Of a stretch of DNA of 53,897 nt, positions 23,973-31,958 are shown piece by piece; position 1 is the first letter of the stretch; each line of letters begins with the position of its first letter. The stretch is from contig NZ_JAAKZY010000052.1 in NCBI RefSeq assembly GCF_011045015.1, forward strand, positions 1-53,897. Reading direction: 5' to 3'. Below the pieces are notes generated by a model. That model ran no database searches and was not told the origin of the DNA. It was given only the letters and a program-made list of their open reading frames with translations. Position numbers and translations under genes: made by a program. This stretch comes from Streptomyces scabichelini (lineage in GTDB: Bacteria; Actinomycetota; Actinomycetes; Streptomycetales; Streptomycetaceae).

Positions 23973-24608
23973 ATGCGTCTTCATGTCGTCGACCACCCTC
24001 TGGTCGCCCATAAGCTCACCACGCTGCGCGACCGGCGCACCGACTCCCCGACCTTCCGGCGGCTGGCCGACGAACTGGTCACCCTGCTCGCCTACGAGGC
24101 CACCCGTGACGTGCGCACCGAGCAGGTCGACATCGTGACCCCGGTGGCCGGGACCACCGGCGTCAAGCTGTCCCACCCGCGCCCCCTGGTCGTACCGATC
24201 CTGCGGGCAGGCCTCGGCATGCTCGACGGCATGGTGCGCCTGCTGCCGACCGCCGAGGTGGGCTTCCTGGGCATGATCCGCAACGAGGAGACGCTCCAGG
24301 CGTCCACGTACGCGAACCGCATGCCGGAAGACCTCTCCGGCCGTCAGGTGTACGTACTCGACCCCATGCTCGCCACCGGCGGCACCCTCGTCGCGGCCAT
24401 CCAGGAACTGATCAAGCGCGGCGCCGACGACGTGACGGCCGTGGTGCTCCTGGCCGCGCCGGAAGGCGTCGAGGTCATGGAGCGTGAGCTGGCCGGTACG
24501 CCGGTGACCGTCGTGACGGGGTCCGTCGACGAGCGGCTCAACGAGCACGGGTACATCGTGCCGGGCCTCGGAGATGCGGGGGACCGGATGTACGGGCTTG
24601 CCGAGTAA
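23973..24608 (+). CDS. upp: uracil phosphoribosyltransferase
   Basis: 211 residues, the normal length. It converts uracil and PRPP to UMP in pyrimidine salvage. Motifs visible: VVPILRAGLGMLDGM (flexible loop and oligomer contact), FLGMIRNEETLQ, the PRPP-binding loop VLDPMLATGGTLVAA and the uracil-binding end GYIVPGLGDAGDRMYG. ATG 23973 follows a short spacer with divergent genes on either side, so it has its own promoter between 23836 and 23972. A tandem repeat array follows the stop codon instead of a clear terminator. Confidence 0.95.
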   Translation: MRLHVVDHPLVAHKLTTLRDRRTDSPTFRRLADELVTLLAYEATRDVRTEQVDIVTPVAGTTGVKLSHPRPLVVPILRAGLGMLDGMVRLLPTAEVGFLGMIRNEETLQASTYANRMPEDLSGRQVYVLDPMLATGGTLVAAIQELIKRGADDVTAVVLLAAPEGVEVMERELAGTPVTVVTGSVDERLNEHGYIVPGLGDAGDRMYGLAE

Positions 24609-24622
24609 GGCTCACAGCGCCC

Positions 24623-24727
24623 CATATGGCCGACCCCCATATGGCCGACCCTCGTACGGCCGACGCTCGTACGGCCGACCCTCATACGGCCGACCCTCAT
24701 ACGGCCGACCCTCATACGGCTCGTCAG
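24623..24727. repeat. 15-bp minisatellite, six full units plus partial
   Basis: Units such as CATACGGCCGACCCT begin at 24623, 24638, 24653, 24668, 24683, 24698 and 24713. Variants CATATGG, CGTACGG and CATACGG occur in blocks, so the array records stepwise duplication. It lies in the spacer after upp. Confidence 0.9.
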
Positions 24728-24786
24728 CAGTTCTTCCCAGCAGTTGTTCTCAGCAGTTGTTCTCAGCGGTTCTCAGCAGTTGTTCT
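24725..24786. repeat. 13-bp repeat running into the LytR_C gene end
   Basis: Units CAGCAGTTCTTCC, CAGCAGTTGTTCT (twice), CAGCGGTTCT and CAGCAGTTGTTCT. The last unit covers the stop codon and final Asn-Asn-Cys codons of the gene on the minus strand. Confidence 0.85.
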
Positions 24787-25414
24787 TCGTCTGTGAGGGC
24801 GTCGGCGCGGGCCTGGCCAGTGTGGTCAGGGCCTTGTCGGCGTCCGCCTTCTTCGCCAGCTGCTTGAAGCCGTTGCCGATGATGAGGTCGATCTCGGCGG
24901 GCTTCGGGCGGGCGTCGGTCTTCAGCTGAGCGCCGGCCAACTGGGTCTGGAGCACGGGGAGCGCGGCGCTGCCGGCCGCCTCGGCGCCGAGCAGTATTCC
25001 GGGACCCTTGACCTTCTTGTCGTACTCCTTCGTCGCGTTGCCCACCGTGCCGATCTTGAAGCCGCGCTTCTTGAGCTCGTCCGCGGTGTTCTTGGCGAGG
25101 CCGCTGCGGGGGGTGGCGTTGAGGACGTTCACGGTGATCTGGCCGGGCCTGGGGAGGGACTTGACCGGCTGTGTCGCGGACGGTGACGGAGAGGCCGCGC
25201 AGTCCGCCGCCGAGCCCGCGGCCGTGGCCTTGCCGCCGCCCGTGAACACGTCGATGAGCTGCATCGTTCCCCAGCCGAGCAGACCGATGACAGCGACCGA
25301 GGCGATGACCGCGAACACGAGCCTGCGGCGCCCCCGGTTTCTGCGCATCCGCGGGAACTTGTCCCCCGTGATCTTGTACTGGCCGCCCATGCCAGGGGGA
25401 GTCAGCATGCTCAT
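24773..25414 (-). CDS. LytR C-terminal domain protein, membrane-anchored
   Basis: 213 residues. A basic cytoplasmic head (PRMRRNRGRRR) precedes one membrane helix (LVFAVIASVAVIGLLGWGTM, about 32-52); then a Ser/Pro linker and an extracytoplasmic LytR_C domain (about 92-195) with ITVNVLNATPRSGLAKNTADELKKRGFKIG and IDLIIGNGFKQL. LytR_C domains occur in cell-envelope proteins, often next to LCP ligases, and are thought to bind wall polymers; no LCP catalytic domain is present here. ATG 25414 is used; ATG 25408 is nearby. The C-terminal Cys derives from a DNA repeat and is probably not functional. Confidence 0.85.
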   Translation of the reverse strand: MSMLTPPGMGGQYKITGDKFPRMRRNRGRRRLVFAVIASVAVIGLLGWGTMQLIDVFTGGGKATAAGSAADCAASPSPSATQPVKSLPRPGQITVNVLNATPRSGLAKNTADELKKRGFKIGTVGNATKEYDKKVKGPGILLGAEAAGSAALPVLQTQLAGAQLKTDARPKPAEIDLIIGNGFKQLAKKADADKALTTLARPAPTPSQTKNNC

Positions 25415-25537
25415 GGGCGCAGCGTAGTGCGCCTGGGTGGCAATGCCTACTAGACGATCATTGCCTGATGCTCAGTCCAACCCGAAAGGCCCAACGGGGA
25501 ATCCGCGCCCGTCGACCTTCTCGGCCCCTGGGCCCGC

Positions 25538-25834
25538 TCAGTCGAGTTCGAGGACGCGGGCGTGCAGCACCTGGCGCTGCTGGAGGGCGGCGCGGACGGC
25601 TCTGTGCAGGCCGTCCTCCAGGTACAGATCGCCCTGCCACTTCACGACGTGCGCGAAGAGGTCGCCGTAGAACGTCGAGTCCTCGGCGAGCAGTGTTTCC
25701 AGGTCGAGCTGCCCCTTGGTCGTCACCAGCTGATCGAGGCGGACCGGGCGCGGCGCGACGTCCGCCCACTGCCGGGTGCTTTCCCGGCCGTGGTCGGGGT
25801 ACGGCCGGCCGTTTCCGATGCGCTTGAAGATCAC
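25538..25834 (-). CDS. small conserved protein with ParB-like motif
   Basis: 98 residues from GTG 25834. The sequence is compact and soluble: FKRIGNGRPYPDHGRESTRQW, VRLDQLVTTKGQLDLETLLAEDSTFYGDL, and WQGDLYLEDGLHRAVRAALQ. The last stretch resembles the strand-helix motif DGxHRxxAA of ParB/sulfiredoxin-like nucleotide-binding domains. It seems to be strongly conserved among actinobacteria. I cannot assign a function from sequence; a toxin-antitoxin role has no support in the neighbourhood. Confidence 0.7.
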   Translation of the reverse strand: MIFKRIGNGRPYPDHGRESTRQWADVAPRPVRLDQLVTTKGQLDLETLLAEDSTFYGDLFAHVVKWQGDLYLEDGLHRAVRAALQQRQVLHARVLELD

Positions 25835-25943
25835 ACGGAAAGCCTACCGGTCATGACCTTCCGGGCGCAGCCATGACGGCGTAGTCGCCCCTGGAAAACA
25901 CGCCGTAAAGCCGAGCAAAACGGTAATTCCGTGGGGGCCGGCA

Positions 25944-26795
25944 CTACGCGACCACCGCGAGGAGCGTGGTCGCGGCCGTGGTCAGAGACTCGTCTCCGGC
26001 CAGTGCGGAGTGGCGTCGGGCCTGTTCGGGGAGGATGCCCCGGGTGGCGAGCCGCCACAGCGTGTCCTGGGGCATCGAGACATGCGCCGCGGCCTCCACG
26101 CCGGGCGCGTCGGGCGCGTCGGGCGCCTCGGGATACCAGCGGTCCGCGCCGCGGGCGATCCACCATGTGCCGCCCGCGGGGCCGGTGACGTCGAAACGCA
26201 CGGTGGTCCCCCGCGGCCTGTCCACGGTGCGGAGTGTGTGCGGCAGAGCGCGCATGAACGTGTCGATCACCGGACCGAGCAGATCCGGGGCGTCGGCGCC
26301 GGGACGGCCCACGGCATCGCGGATCTGTTGCTGGTGCACCCAGAACTCGGTGTACTCGCGGGCGATGTCCAGCCAGGCGGGACTTGGCTCGTCGGTGGAC
26401 GCCCACGACACGTCGAGACCGGCGGGCGCGTCGAGCCGGGCGGCAGCCCAGACCTCGTCGAGCTGCGGGCCGAGGTGAGCGAGCAGTTCGGTCAGCAGGC
26501 GTGGGCTGCACTGGCGAGTCGCCTCGACGAAGACGCCGTTGACGCGCGCCAGGTGGGCGGGCAGCGTCTCGTCGTCGGCGAACTTCGCACCGCCGTGTCC
26601 GTCCCGGATGCCCGAGAGGCGGCGCATGTAGTCGTTGAGGACATGGCCGACCACATCGTGTACGTCCCAGCCCGGACAGACGGTCGGCCGCTCCCAGTCC
26701 TCGGCCTCCAGCGAGCCGAGCAGGTCGAGCAACGCCCGCCGCTCACGTACGAACAAGGGACGGGTGTCGATGGCGGGCCCGAACGAGGTCGTCAT
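25944..26795 (-). CDS. mycothiol-dependent maleylpyruvate isomerase family protein
   Basis: 283 residues. The N-terminal DinB/MDMPI_N four-helix domain carries the metal ligands: His in DVVGHVLNDYMRR and the E-x3-H pair in REYTEFWVHQQQIRDA near residue 150. The C-terminal part (VRFDVTGPAGGTWWIARG, and LWRLATRGILPEQ) is the sterol-carrier-like dimer domain of this family. CPGWDVHDVVGH is the usual entry motif. Members use mycothiol as cofactor or scavenger; the real substrate is unknown. This is a second, longer relative of the gene at 1.3 kb. Confidence 0.85.
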   Translation of the reverse strand: MTTSFGPAIDTRPLFVRERRALLDLLGSLEAEDWERPTVCPGWDVHDVVGHVLNDYMRRLSGIRDGHGGAKFADDETLPAHLARVNGVFVEATRQCSPRLLTELLAHLGPQLDEVWAAARLDAPAGLDVSWASTDEPSPAWLDIAREYTEFWVHQQQIRDAVGRPGADAPDLLGPVIDTFMRALPHTLRTVDRPRGTTVRFDVTGPAGGTWWIARGADRWYPEAPDAPDAPGVEAAAHVSMPQDTLWRLATRGILPEQARRHSALAGDESLTTAATTLLAVVA

Positions 26796-26912
26796 ACGGG
26801 CGAAGCTAGGGGGTCGAAACAGCCCGGCGAAAATGTATTTCCGCCCGTACGGCCCGTACGGGGCGAGGGCGGGCGCCGCGTGAACCCGGTGATCGTTCCC
26901 CTCAGACGCTCT

Positions 26913-27506
26913 CTACTTGCCGGAGGCCTTCGCCGCCTTGGCCGCCGCCTTCATCTCCTGCTTGTGCGCCCGTACCTGCGCCAGCGACTCAGGACCGGTG
27001 ATGTCGGCGACCGAGCGGAACGACTCCGGCTCGCCGTACGCGCCGGCGGCCTCGCGCCAGCCCTCCGGCCGTACGCCGAGTTGTTTGCCCAGCAGGGCGA
27101 GGAAGATCTGGGCCTTCTGGGTGCCGAAGCCGGGGAGGGCCTTGAGGCGCTTGAGGAGTTCCGCACCGCTGTCCACGTCCTCCCACAGCGCGGCCGCGTT
27201 TCCGTCGTAGTGCTCCACGAGGTACTGGCACAGCTGCTGGATCCGTTTGGCCATCGAACCGGGGTAGCGGTGCACTGCCGGTTTGGTGGAGAGGATCGCG
27301 GCGAAGGCGTCGGGGTCGTACGCCGCGATCTCGTGCGCGTCGAGATCGTCCGCGCCCATCCGCTGGGCGATCGCGTACGGGCCCGCGAACGCCCACTCCA
27401 TCGGAATCTGCTGGTCCAGCAGCATCCCGACCAGCGCGGCCAGCGGACTGCGCCCGAGGAGTTCGTCGGCGTCGGGCTGCTGAGCGAGGTGAAGGGTCAC
27501 GTCCAT
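26913..27506 (-). CDS. HhH-GPD base excision DNA repair protein
   Basis: 197 residues from ATG 27506. A helix-hairpin-helix glycosylase of the small actinobacterial HhH-GPD class: GMLLDQQIPMEWAFAGPYAIAQR, then the HhH motif LKALPGFGTQKAQIFLALLGK (residues about 125-145) and a Lys/Ala-rich tail. The usual catalytic Asp of the family would follow the hairpin; RPEGWREAAGAYGEPESF is in that place and no obvious VD motif is present, so activity is uncertain. No FeS cluster Cys residues are present. The gene is separated from its neighbours by about 100-140 bp. Confidence 0.85.
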   Translation of the reverse strand: MDVTLHLAQQPDADELLGRSPLAALVGMLLDQQIPMEWAFAGPYAIAQRMGADDLDAHEIAAYDPDAFAAILSTKPAVHRYPGSMAKRIQQLCQYLVEHYDGNAAALWEDVDSGAELLKRLKALPGFGTQKAQIFLALLGKQLGVRPEGWREAAGAYGEPESFRSVADITGPESLAQVRAHKQEMKAAAKAAKASGK

Positions 27507-27593
27507 ACCCTGATGATCGCTCCGTGCGCCTCCGTGCGCCCCTTCACGCCCACGATGGCGCTCCGCTGGAAACTCGGTTCGAAGCTGCGGGTC

Positions 27594-27663
27594 CGTCGTG
27601 GCTGGTCGCGCCCCGCGGCGGAGCCGCATATGTCACAGCCCCGCGCCCCTAAGGGGCGCGGGA
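27594..27663. repeat. dispersed palindromic repeat, copy 4
   Basis: Contains GTGGCTGGTCGCGCCCCG, GGCGGAGCCGCATAT and the palindrome GCGCCCCTAAGGGGCGC. The stop codon of the siderophore-interacting protein (minus-strand TAG, 27649-27651) lies inside the palindrome. Confidence 0.88.
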
Positions 27664-28398
27664 CCCTTCCCGCCAGTACCCCAAGGCGTGCACTCGCTGC
27701 TTCGGCACCGACATCTCCTTGCGGACGTACGCGGCGAGCGATCGCGTCGTCGCCGTGTCCGAGGCGATCCAGACGTACGTCTCTGCCGGGTCCCTGTCCT
27801 TGAGGAGGCCGGGGAGGGTCGCGCGTACCTGGGAGACGAGTTCGGCCCCGGAGCCCACCCGCGGCACCGTACGCAGGTCGTGACGGGACGGGTCCAGGCG
27901 CAGCGGAAGCCCGTCGAGCGTGTCGTACGGCGTCTCGAACCACACCGTGGCGGGGGCCGAACCGACCGCGTCCATGAGGGAGTTGAGCGCGGGCAGCGAC
28001 GCCGGGTCGCCGATCGCGAAGACGTGCGAGGGCGCGGGCTCGGGCCATTGGAAGCCCGTGCCCTGGACCGTCGCCTCGATGGTGTCCCCGGGCTTCGCCG
28101 CCCGCGCCCAGTCACTGGCGCACCCGTCGTGGAGTGCGAACTCAAGGCCGAAGGTGCCGGCCGCCGGATCCGGGTCGACGAGCGTGTACGCACGCTGATG
28201 CGGCTTGCCCGCGTTGTCGAACCACAGCCGTACCCACATCGTGGGGTGGACGCCGGTCGCGGCGAGCATGCCGCCGTCGGTGAGGTGGATCCGCCGGTAG
28301 TGCTCGGTGACCTGCTCGGACCCCGTGACCGTGAACACGAAGTCCTTGCCCCGCAGGAGCTTGAGGACCGCGCCCTCCCAGCCGTGACCCTGCGCCAT
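27649..28398 (-). CDS. siderophore-interacting protein (ferric-siderophore reductase)
   Basis: 249 residues from ATG 28398; a GGAGG lies nine bases upstream, making it a better start than GTG 28407. FAD-binding domain (HYRRIHLTDGGML, RAYTLVDPD, FALHDGCASDWARAAKPGDTI) followed by the SIP C-terminal domain (VFAIGDPASLPALNSLMDA, TYVWIASDTATTRSLAAYVRKE, ALGYWREG). These enzymes use FAD and NAD(P)H to reduce iron(III)-siderophore in the cytoplasm. An iron box lies 38 bases upstream, shared with the divergent penicillin acylase gene, so expression should rise when iron is scarce. The last residues and stop come from a dispersed repeat. Confidence 0.92.
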   Translation of the reverse strand: MAQGHGWEGAVLKLLRGKDFVFTVTGSEQVTEHYRRIHLTDGGMLAATGVHPTMWVRLWFDNAGKPHQRAYTLVDPDPAAGTFGLEFALHDGCASDWARAAKPGDTIEATVQGTGFQWPEPAPSHVFAIGDPASLPALNSLMDAVGSAPATVWFETPYDTLDGLPLRLDPSRHDLRTVPRVGSGAELVSQVRATLPGLLKDRDPAETYVWIASDTATTRSLAAYVRKEMSVPKQRVHALGYWREGSRAP

Positions 28399-28435
28399 GG
28401 CGTCCACCCTCCGTACGACTCTGATCCGGTCGTAG

Positions 28436-28454
28436 TTAGGCTAGCCTAACCTAA
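28436..28454. promoter_or_regulatory. iron box (DmdR/IdeR-type operator)
   Basis: The 19-bp sequence TTAGGCTAGCCTAACCTAA closely matches the known actinobacterial iron box TTAGGTTAGSCTAACCTAA type. It lies in the divergent gap between the siderophore-interacting gene and the penicillin acylase gene, 38 and 16 bases from their starts, and can repress both when iron(II)-DmdR is bound. Confidence 0.9.
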
Positions 28455-28470
28455 TAGCTGTGGAGGAACT

Positions 28471-30786
28471 GTGGACGCTGGGAAGCCCCCGAGGAACGCC
28501 GGGAAGCGCCCGAGCCCGGGAGTCCCGGGAAACCCGGGAACCTATCGCGACGCCTGGGGGATCCCGCACCTGCGGGCGGACAGCGCGCACGAGCTGGCCT
28601 TCGCGCAGGGACGCAACGCCGCCGTCGACCGCGCCTGGCAGATCGAGTTCGAGCGACACCGGTCGCAGGGCACTTCGGCCGCGTTCCTCGGCGCCGACGC
28701 CGTCCCCTGGGACCGGTTCGCGAGACAGGCCCGGCTCGACGACACCGCGAGACGCTGTTTCGCGGCCCTGGAGAGACGCGACCCCGAGACGGCCGCCTGG
28801 GTCCGGGCGTACGTGGACGGGGTCAACGAGGGCCTGACCGCAGGGGCGCGCCGCAGCCCCGAGTTCGCGAGGGTCGGCCTCGCGCCCGGCCGCTGGGAGC
28901 CGTGGACCCCGCTGGGCGTCTGGCTCGGCGCTCACATCCTCTTCGCCGGCTTTCCCGCCAAACTGTGGCGGGAGGAGGTCGTACGGCGGCTGGGTGCGGA
29001 GGCGGTCGGGCTGTTCGCCGCCGACGGGCCCGGCACCTCCGGCAGCAACGGCTGGCTCGTCACCGGCGAGCGCACTACCACCGGGCAGCCGGTCATCGCG
29101 GGCGATCCCCACCGCTTCATCGAGGCCCCCGGCATCTATCAGCAAGTCCACCTGTCCTGCCCGGAGTTCGACGTCGTCGGCCTCGCCGTGCCGGGCGTCC
29201 CCGGCCTTGCCCACTTCGGGCACACGGGCACGGTGGCGTGGGCGATCACCAATGCGATGGCCGACTACCAGGACCTGTACCGGGAGCGGCTGCGCAGGAC
29301 CGGGGAGTACGGGGAACACGGAGGGTTCGGGGAGCGCGAAGAGCCCGGGGAGCAGGTGGAGGCGCTCGGCCCGGACGGGGAGTGGCGGCCCGTGCTCCGG
29401 CACGTGGAGCTGGTCGAGGTGGCCGGTGGCGACCCCGTCGAGGTCGAGGTCGTCGAGACCGACCGCGGCCCCGTCATCATCGACGGCGCGATCGGTGCCG
29501 CAATCGGTGGCGCGGTCGACGGCGCACTCGGCGGCAAGGACGGCGGCAAGGACGACGAGGGGCCCGTCAGCCTCCGCTATCCACCCCGCGTCACCGAAGA
29601 CCTCGGGTTCAGTGCGCTCCTCCCCCTCCTCCGCGCCCGCCGAGTCGCCGACGTGGACCGGGCGTTCGACGACTGGGCCGAGCCCGTCAACGTCGTCCTG
29701 GCCGCCGACACCGAGGGCGGCCTGCTGCACCGGGTGGCGGGCCGGGTGCCGCTGCGGGGCCGGCAGAACGGGGTCCGGATCGTGTCCGCCTGGGAGCCCG
29801 GCCACGCGTGGCGCGGCTGGTACGCGCCCATGCCGCGCGGCACCGTCGACGACGGCATCGCCGTGATGGCGAACCAGCGCGGCCCCGCCACCCCGCTGGG
29901 CGTCGAGTTCGCCGCACCGCACCGGGCCGCGCGCCTGCGCCATCTCCTGGAGGAGAGGAAGGACTGGTCCACCGAGGACATGGGCGCCCTCCACACGGAC
30001 ACCCATCTCGCCTCCGCCCAGCCCCTGCTGGACCAGGTCACCGCCCTCGACGGCCTCACCCCGGACGCCGCCGCCCTGCGCGACCGGCTCCTGCGCTGGG
30101 ACCGCCACATGGAGTCCGACAGCACGGAGGCGGCGACGTACGCGGCCCTCCGCAGCGCCGTCGTACGACGCCTCGCCGCGCACCCGGCACTGGCCTGTCT
30201 CACCGACCCTCCGCCCTACCCGGAGGTCCTCCGCCCCTGGCTCGACCTCGTTCCCCGCGTCGGTTACGCCCTCGAAAACCTCCTCACCGCGCAGGAGCTG
30301 TACGGGATCGACCGCGCCGAAGTCGTACGCGCGGCCGTGGAAGAGGTGGCCGCGGAAGAGAAGGCCGTGGAAGAGACGGCCGCGGACGCCCCGAAACGCA
30401 CCTGGGGCGACACACACCGCCTCGCCGCCTGGCGCGCGCTCCCGGACCCGGCGGCGTACGACGACGAGGACGAACAGGAAGACGAGCAGGAAGACGACCA
30501 AGGAGACGACCAGGAACCCGCCCTTTCCGGCGATCACGACTGTGTCCTGTGCACCTCCGCCGTCCCCGGCATCACCGACCGGGCCGCGCGCGGCCCCGCC
30601 GCCCGCTACGTATGGGACGTCGCGCGCCGGGAGAACAGCCTCTGGGTGGTCCCGTTCGGAGCGTCGGGCGTCCCGGGCTCACCGCACGAGCGGGACCAGC
30701 TCCCCCTGTGGCTCACGGGAGACCTCGCCCCCGTGATCACCGACTTCGATCAGCTGACCAGGGAGAAGGAGAACGATGACGACTGA
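28471..30786 (+). CDS. penicillin acylase family protein, iron-regulated
   Basis: 771 residues from GTG 28471, with GGAGG four bases upstream. Ntn-hydrolase of the penicillin acylase family: alpha-chain region 25-190 (DAWGIPHLRADSAHELAFAQG), the autoprocessing site and nucleophile Ser192 in GSNGWLVTGERTTTG, and beta-chain motifs (GDPHRF, GHTGTVAWAITNAMADYQD, ANQRGPATPLG). An acidic low-complexity insert (EDEQEDEQEDDQGDD) sits near residue 675. No signal peptide is visible, so it looks cytoplasmic. The iron box and the coupled acetyltransferase suggest that it acts on acyl-amide or siderophore-like substrates rather than penicillin. It overlaps the next gene by 11 bases. Confidence 0.9.
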   Translation: MDAGKPPRNAGKRPSPGVPGNPGTYRDAWGIPHLRADSAHELAFAQGRNAAVDRAWQIEFERHRSQGTSAAFLGADAVPWDRFARQARLDDTARRCFAALERRDPETAAWVRAYVDGVNEGLTAGARRSPEFARVGLAPGRWEPWTPLGVWLGAHILFAGFPAKLWREEVVRRLGAEAVGLFAADGPGTSGSNGWLVTGERTTTGQPVIAGDPHRFIEAPGIYQQVHLSCPEFDVVGLAVPGVPGLAHFGHTGTVAWAITNAMADYQDLYRERLRRTGEYGEHGGFGEREEPGEQVEALGPDGEWRPVLRHVELVEVAGGDPVEVEVVETDRGPVIIDGAIGAAIGGAVDGALGGKDGGKDDEGPVSLRYPPRVTEDLGFSALLPLLRARRVADVDRAFDDWAEPVNVVLAADTEGGLLHRVAGRVPLRGRQNGVRIVSAWEPGHAWRGWYAPMPRGTVDDGIAVMANQRGPATPLGVEFAAPHRAARLRHLLEERKDWSTEDMGALHTDTHLASAQPLLDQVTALDGLTPDAAALRDRLLRWDRHMESDSTEAATYAALRSAVVRRLAAHPALACLTDPPPYPEVLRPWLDLVPRVGYALENLLTAQELYGIDRAEVVRAAVEEVAAEEKAVEETAADAPKRTWGDTHRLAAWRALPDPAAYDDEDEQEDEQEDDQGDDQEPALSGDHDCVLCTSAVPGITDRAARGPAARYVWDVARRENSLWVVPFGASGVPGSPHERDQLPLWLTGDLAPVITDFDQLTREKENDDD

Positions 30787-31405
30787 GCCGTACGGGAAGG
30801 GCCGTCGGCCTGTGCACGAGCAGGTCGTCGGCGGACTCGGCACGGTCCGCGTCCTGCCTGTCGAGCCGAAGGCCGACCTGGACGTGATCCATGGGTGGGT
30901 GACCGCGGAGCGGGCCCGGTTCTGGGGCATGGGCGGGTTCAGCAAGGAGCAGGTCCTGGAGACGTACGAGCATCTGGACTCGCTGGACACGCACCACGCG
31001 TTTCTCGCGGTCCTGGACGGTGTGCCGGCCGCGCTCTTCCAGACGTACGAACCGGAGGCCGACCGGGTCAGCGAGTGCTACGAGCCCGAGCCGGGTGACA
31101 TCGGCGTCCACCTGCTCATAGGTCCCGTTCGGCGAGGGGAGCGGACTGGCTACTCATCCGGCCTCATCAACGCCTTCACCACGTTTGTGCTGCGCGGGCT
31201 CGGCAGGTCGCGTGTCGTCGTCGAGCCGGATGTGCGCAATGTGAAGGCGATTGAACGTCTGGTCCGGCAGGGCTTTGAGCTCGGGCCCGAGATCGTGCTG
31301 CCTGCGGTTGATCTGCCTGAGGTGTACCTGCCGGAGAAGCGGGCGCGGCTCGCCTTCCTCGTCCGAGGACCCGTCAGGGGACCCGTCAGAGGAAAGAGGT
31401 TCTGA
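30776..31405 (+). CDS. GNAT acetyltransferase, IucB/siderophore type
   Basis: 209 residues. Matches the siderophore-biosynthesis acyltransferase class (IucB, RhbD, AlcB): VRVLPVEPKADLDVIHGWVT, ERARFWGMGGFSKEQV, FQTYEPEADRVSECYEPEPGDIGVHLLIGP, then VVVEPDVRNVKAIERLVRQGFEL. These enzymes acylate an N-hydroxylated diamine or lysine to a hydroxamate in the cytoplasm. ATG 30776 lies within the end of the acylase gene, so translation is coupled and both should respond to the iron box. No N-hydroxylase or NIS synthetase is encoded in the window, so the substrate must come from elsewhere. Confidence 0.88.
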   Translation: MTTEPYGKGRRPVHEQVVGGLGTVRVLPVEPKADLDVIHGWVTAERARFWGMGGFSKEQVLETYEHLDSLDTHHAFLAVLDGVPAALFQTYEPEADRVSECYEPEPGDIGVHLLIGPVRRGERTGYSSGLINAFTTFVLRGLGRSRVVVEPDVRNVKAIERLVRQGFELGPEIVLPAVDLPEVYLPEKRARLAFLVRGPVRGPVRGKRF

Positions 31406-31463
31406 ACGCCCCCTCACGGGGCGCGTGATGCATCAGTGACTCCTGTTAGGGCAAGGTGGGCCT

Positions 31464-31958
31464 GTGGCTTATGACATCACTCCTGAAGACCTTGTCGCGC
31501 ACTACCAGTTGGAGCCGATTCCCAAGGAGGGCGGGCGTTTCCGGGAGACCTGGGCGGGACCCGAGCGTGCCGACGGCCGGCCCGAGGGAACCGCGATCGT
31601 CGTGCTGCTGACCTCCGAACCGGAGGACTTCTCGGCGATGCACCGGCTTCCCACCGACGAGATCTGGCACTTCTACCTCGGCGATCCGCTGGAGATGCTG
31701 CTGCTCGACCCGGACGGTACGTCCCGCACGATCGTCCTCGGCCCGGATGTGCTCGGTGGGAAGCAGCACATCCAGTACACCGTGCCCGCGGGCACCTGGA
31801 TGGGCGCGCGGGTCGTACCGGGCGGCGCCTGGTCGTTCTTCGGGTGCACGATGGCGCCCGGGTTCACGTTCGGCGGGTACGAGCACGGGGACGCGGCCGA
31901 GCTGACCGCCCGCTACCCGGCGGAGGCGGCGCGGATCGCCGAGCTGAGCCGACCGTGA
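31464..31958 (+). CDS. cupin domain protein (DUF985 family)
   Basis: 164 residues from GTG 31464. Single-domain cupin of the DUF985 type: LEPIPKEGGRFRETW, FSAMHRLPTDEIWHFYLGDPLEML (metal-site His and Glu), VPAGTWMGARVVPGGAWSFFGCTMAPGFTFGGYEHG. Related structures bind a divalent metal, and some are thought to act on nucleotide or sugar compounds; the reaction is unknown. The stop overlaps the GTG of the SDR gene (GTGA), so the two form an operon. Confidence 0.85.
   Translation: MAYDITPEDLVAHYQLEPIPKEGGRFRETWAGPERADGRPEGTAIVVLLTSEPEDFSAMHRLPTDEIWHFYLGDPLEMLLLDPDGTSRTIVLGPDVLGGKQHIQYTVPAGTWMGARVVPGGAWSFFGCTMAPGFTFGGYEHGDAAELTARYPAEAARIAELSRP

Noticed and set aside
24623..24786. CRISPR array
   Set aside because: Units are directly adjacent without unique spacers; they are simple tandem repeats.
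28441..30537. 698-codon minus-strand frame opposite penicillin acylase
   Set aside because: No domain, and it would cover the iron box; the acylase motifs on the other strand are decisive.
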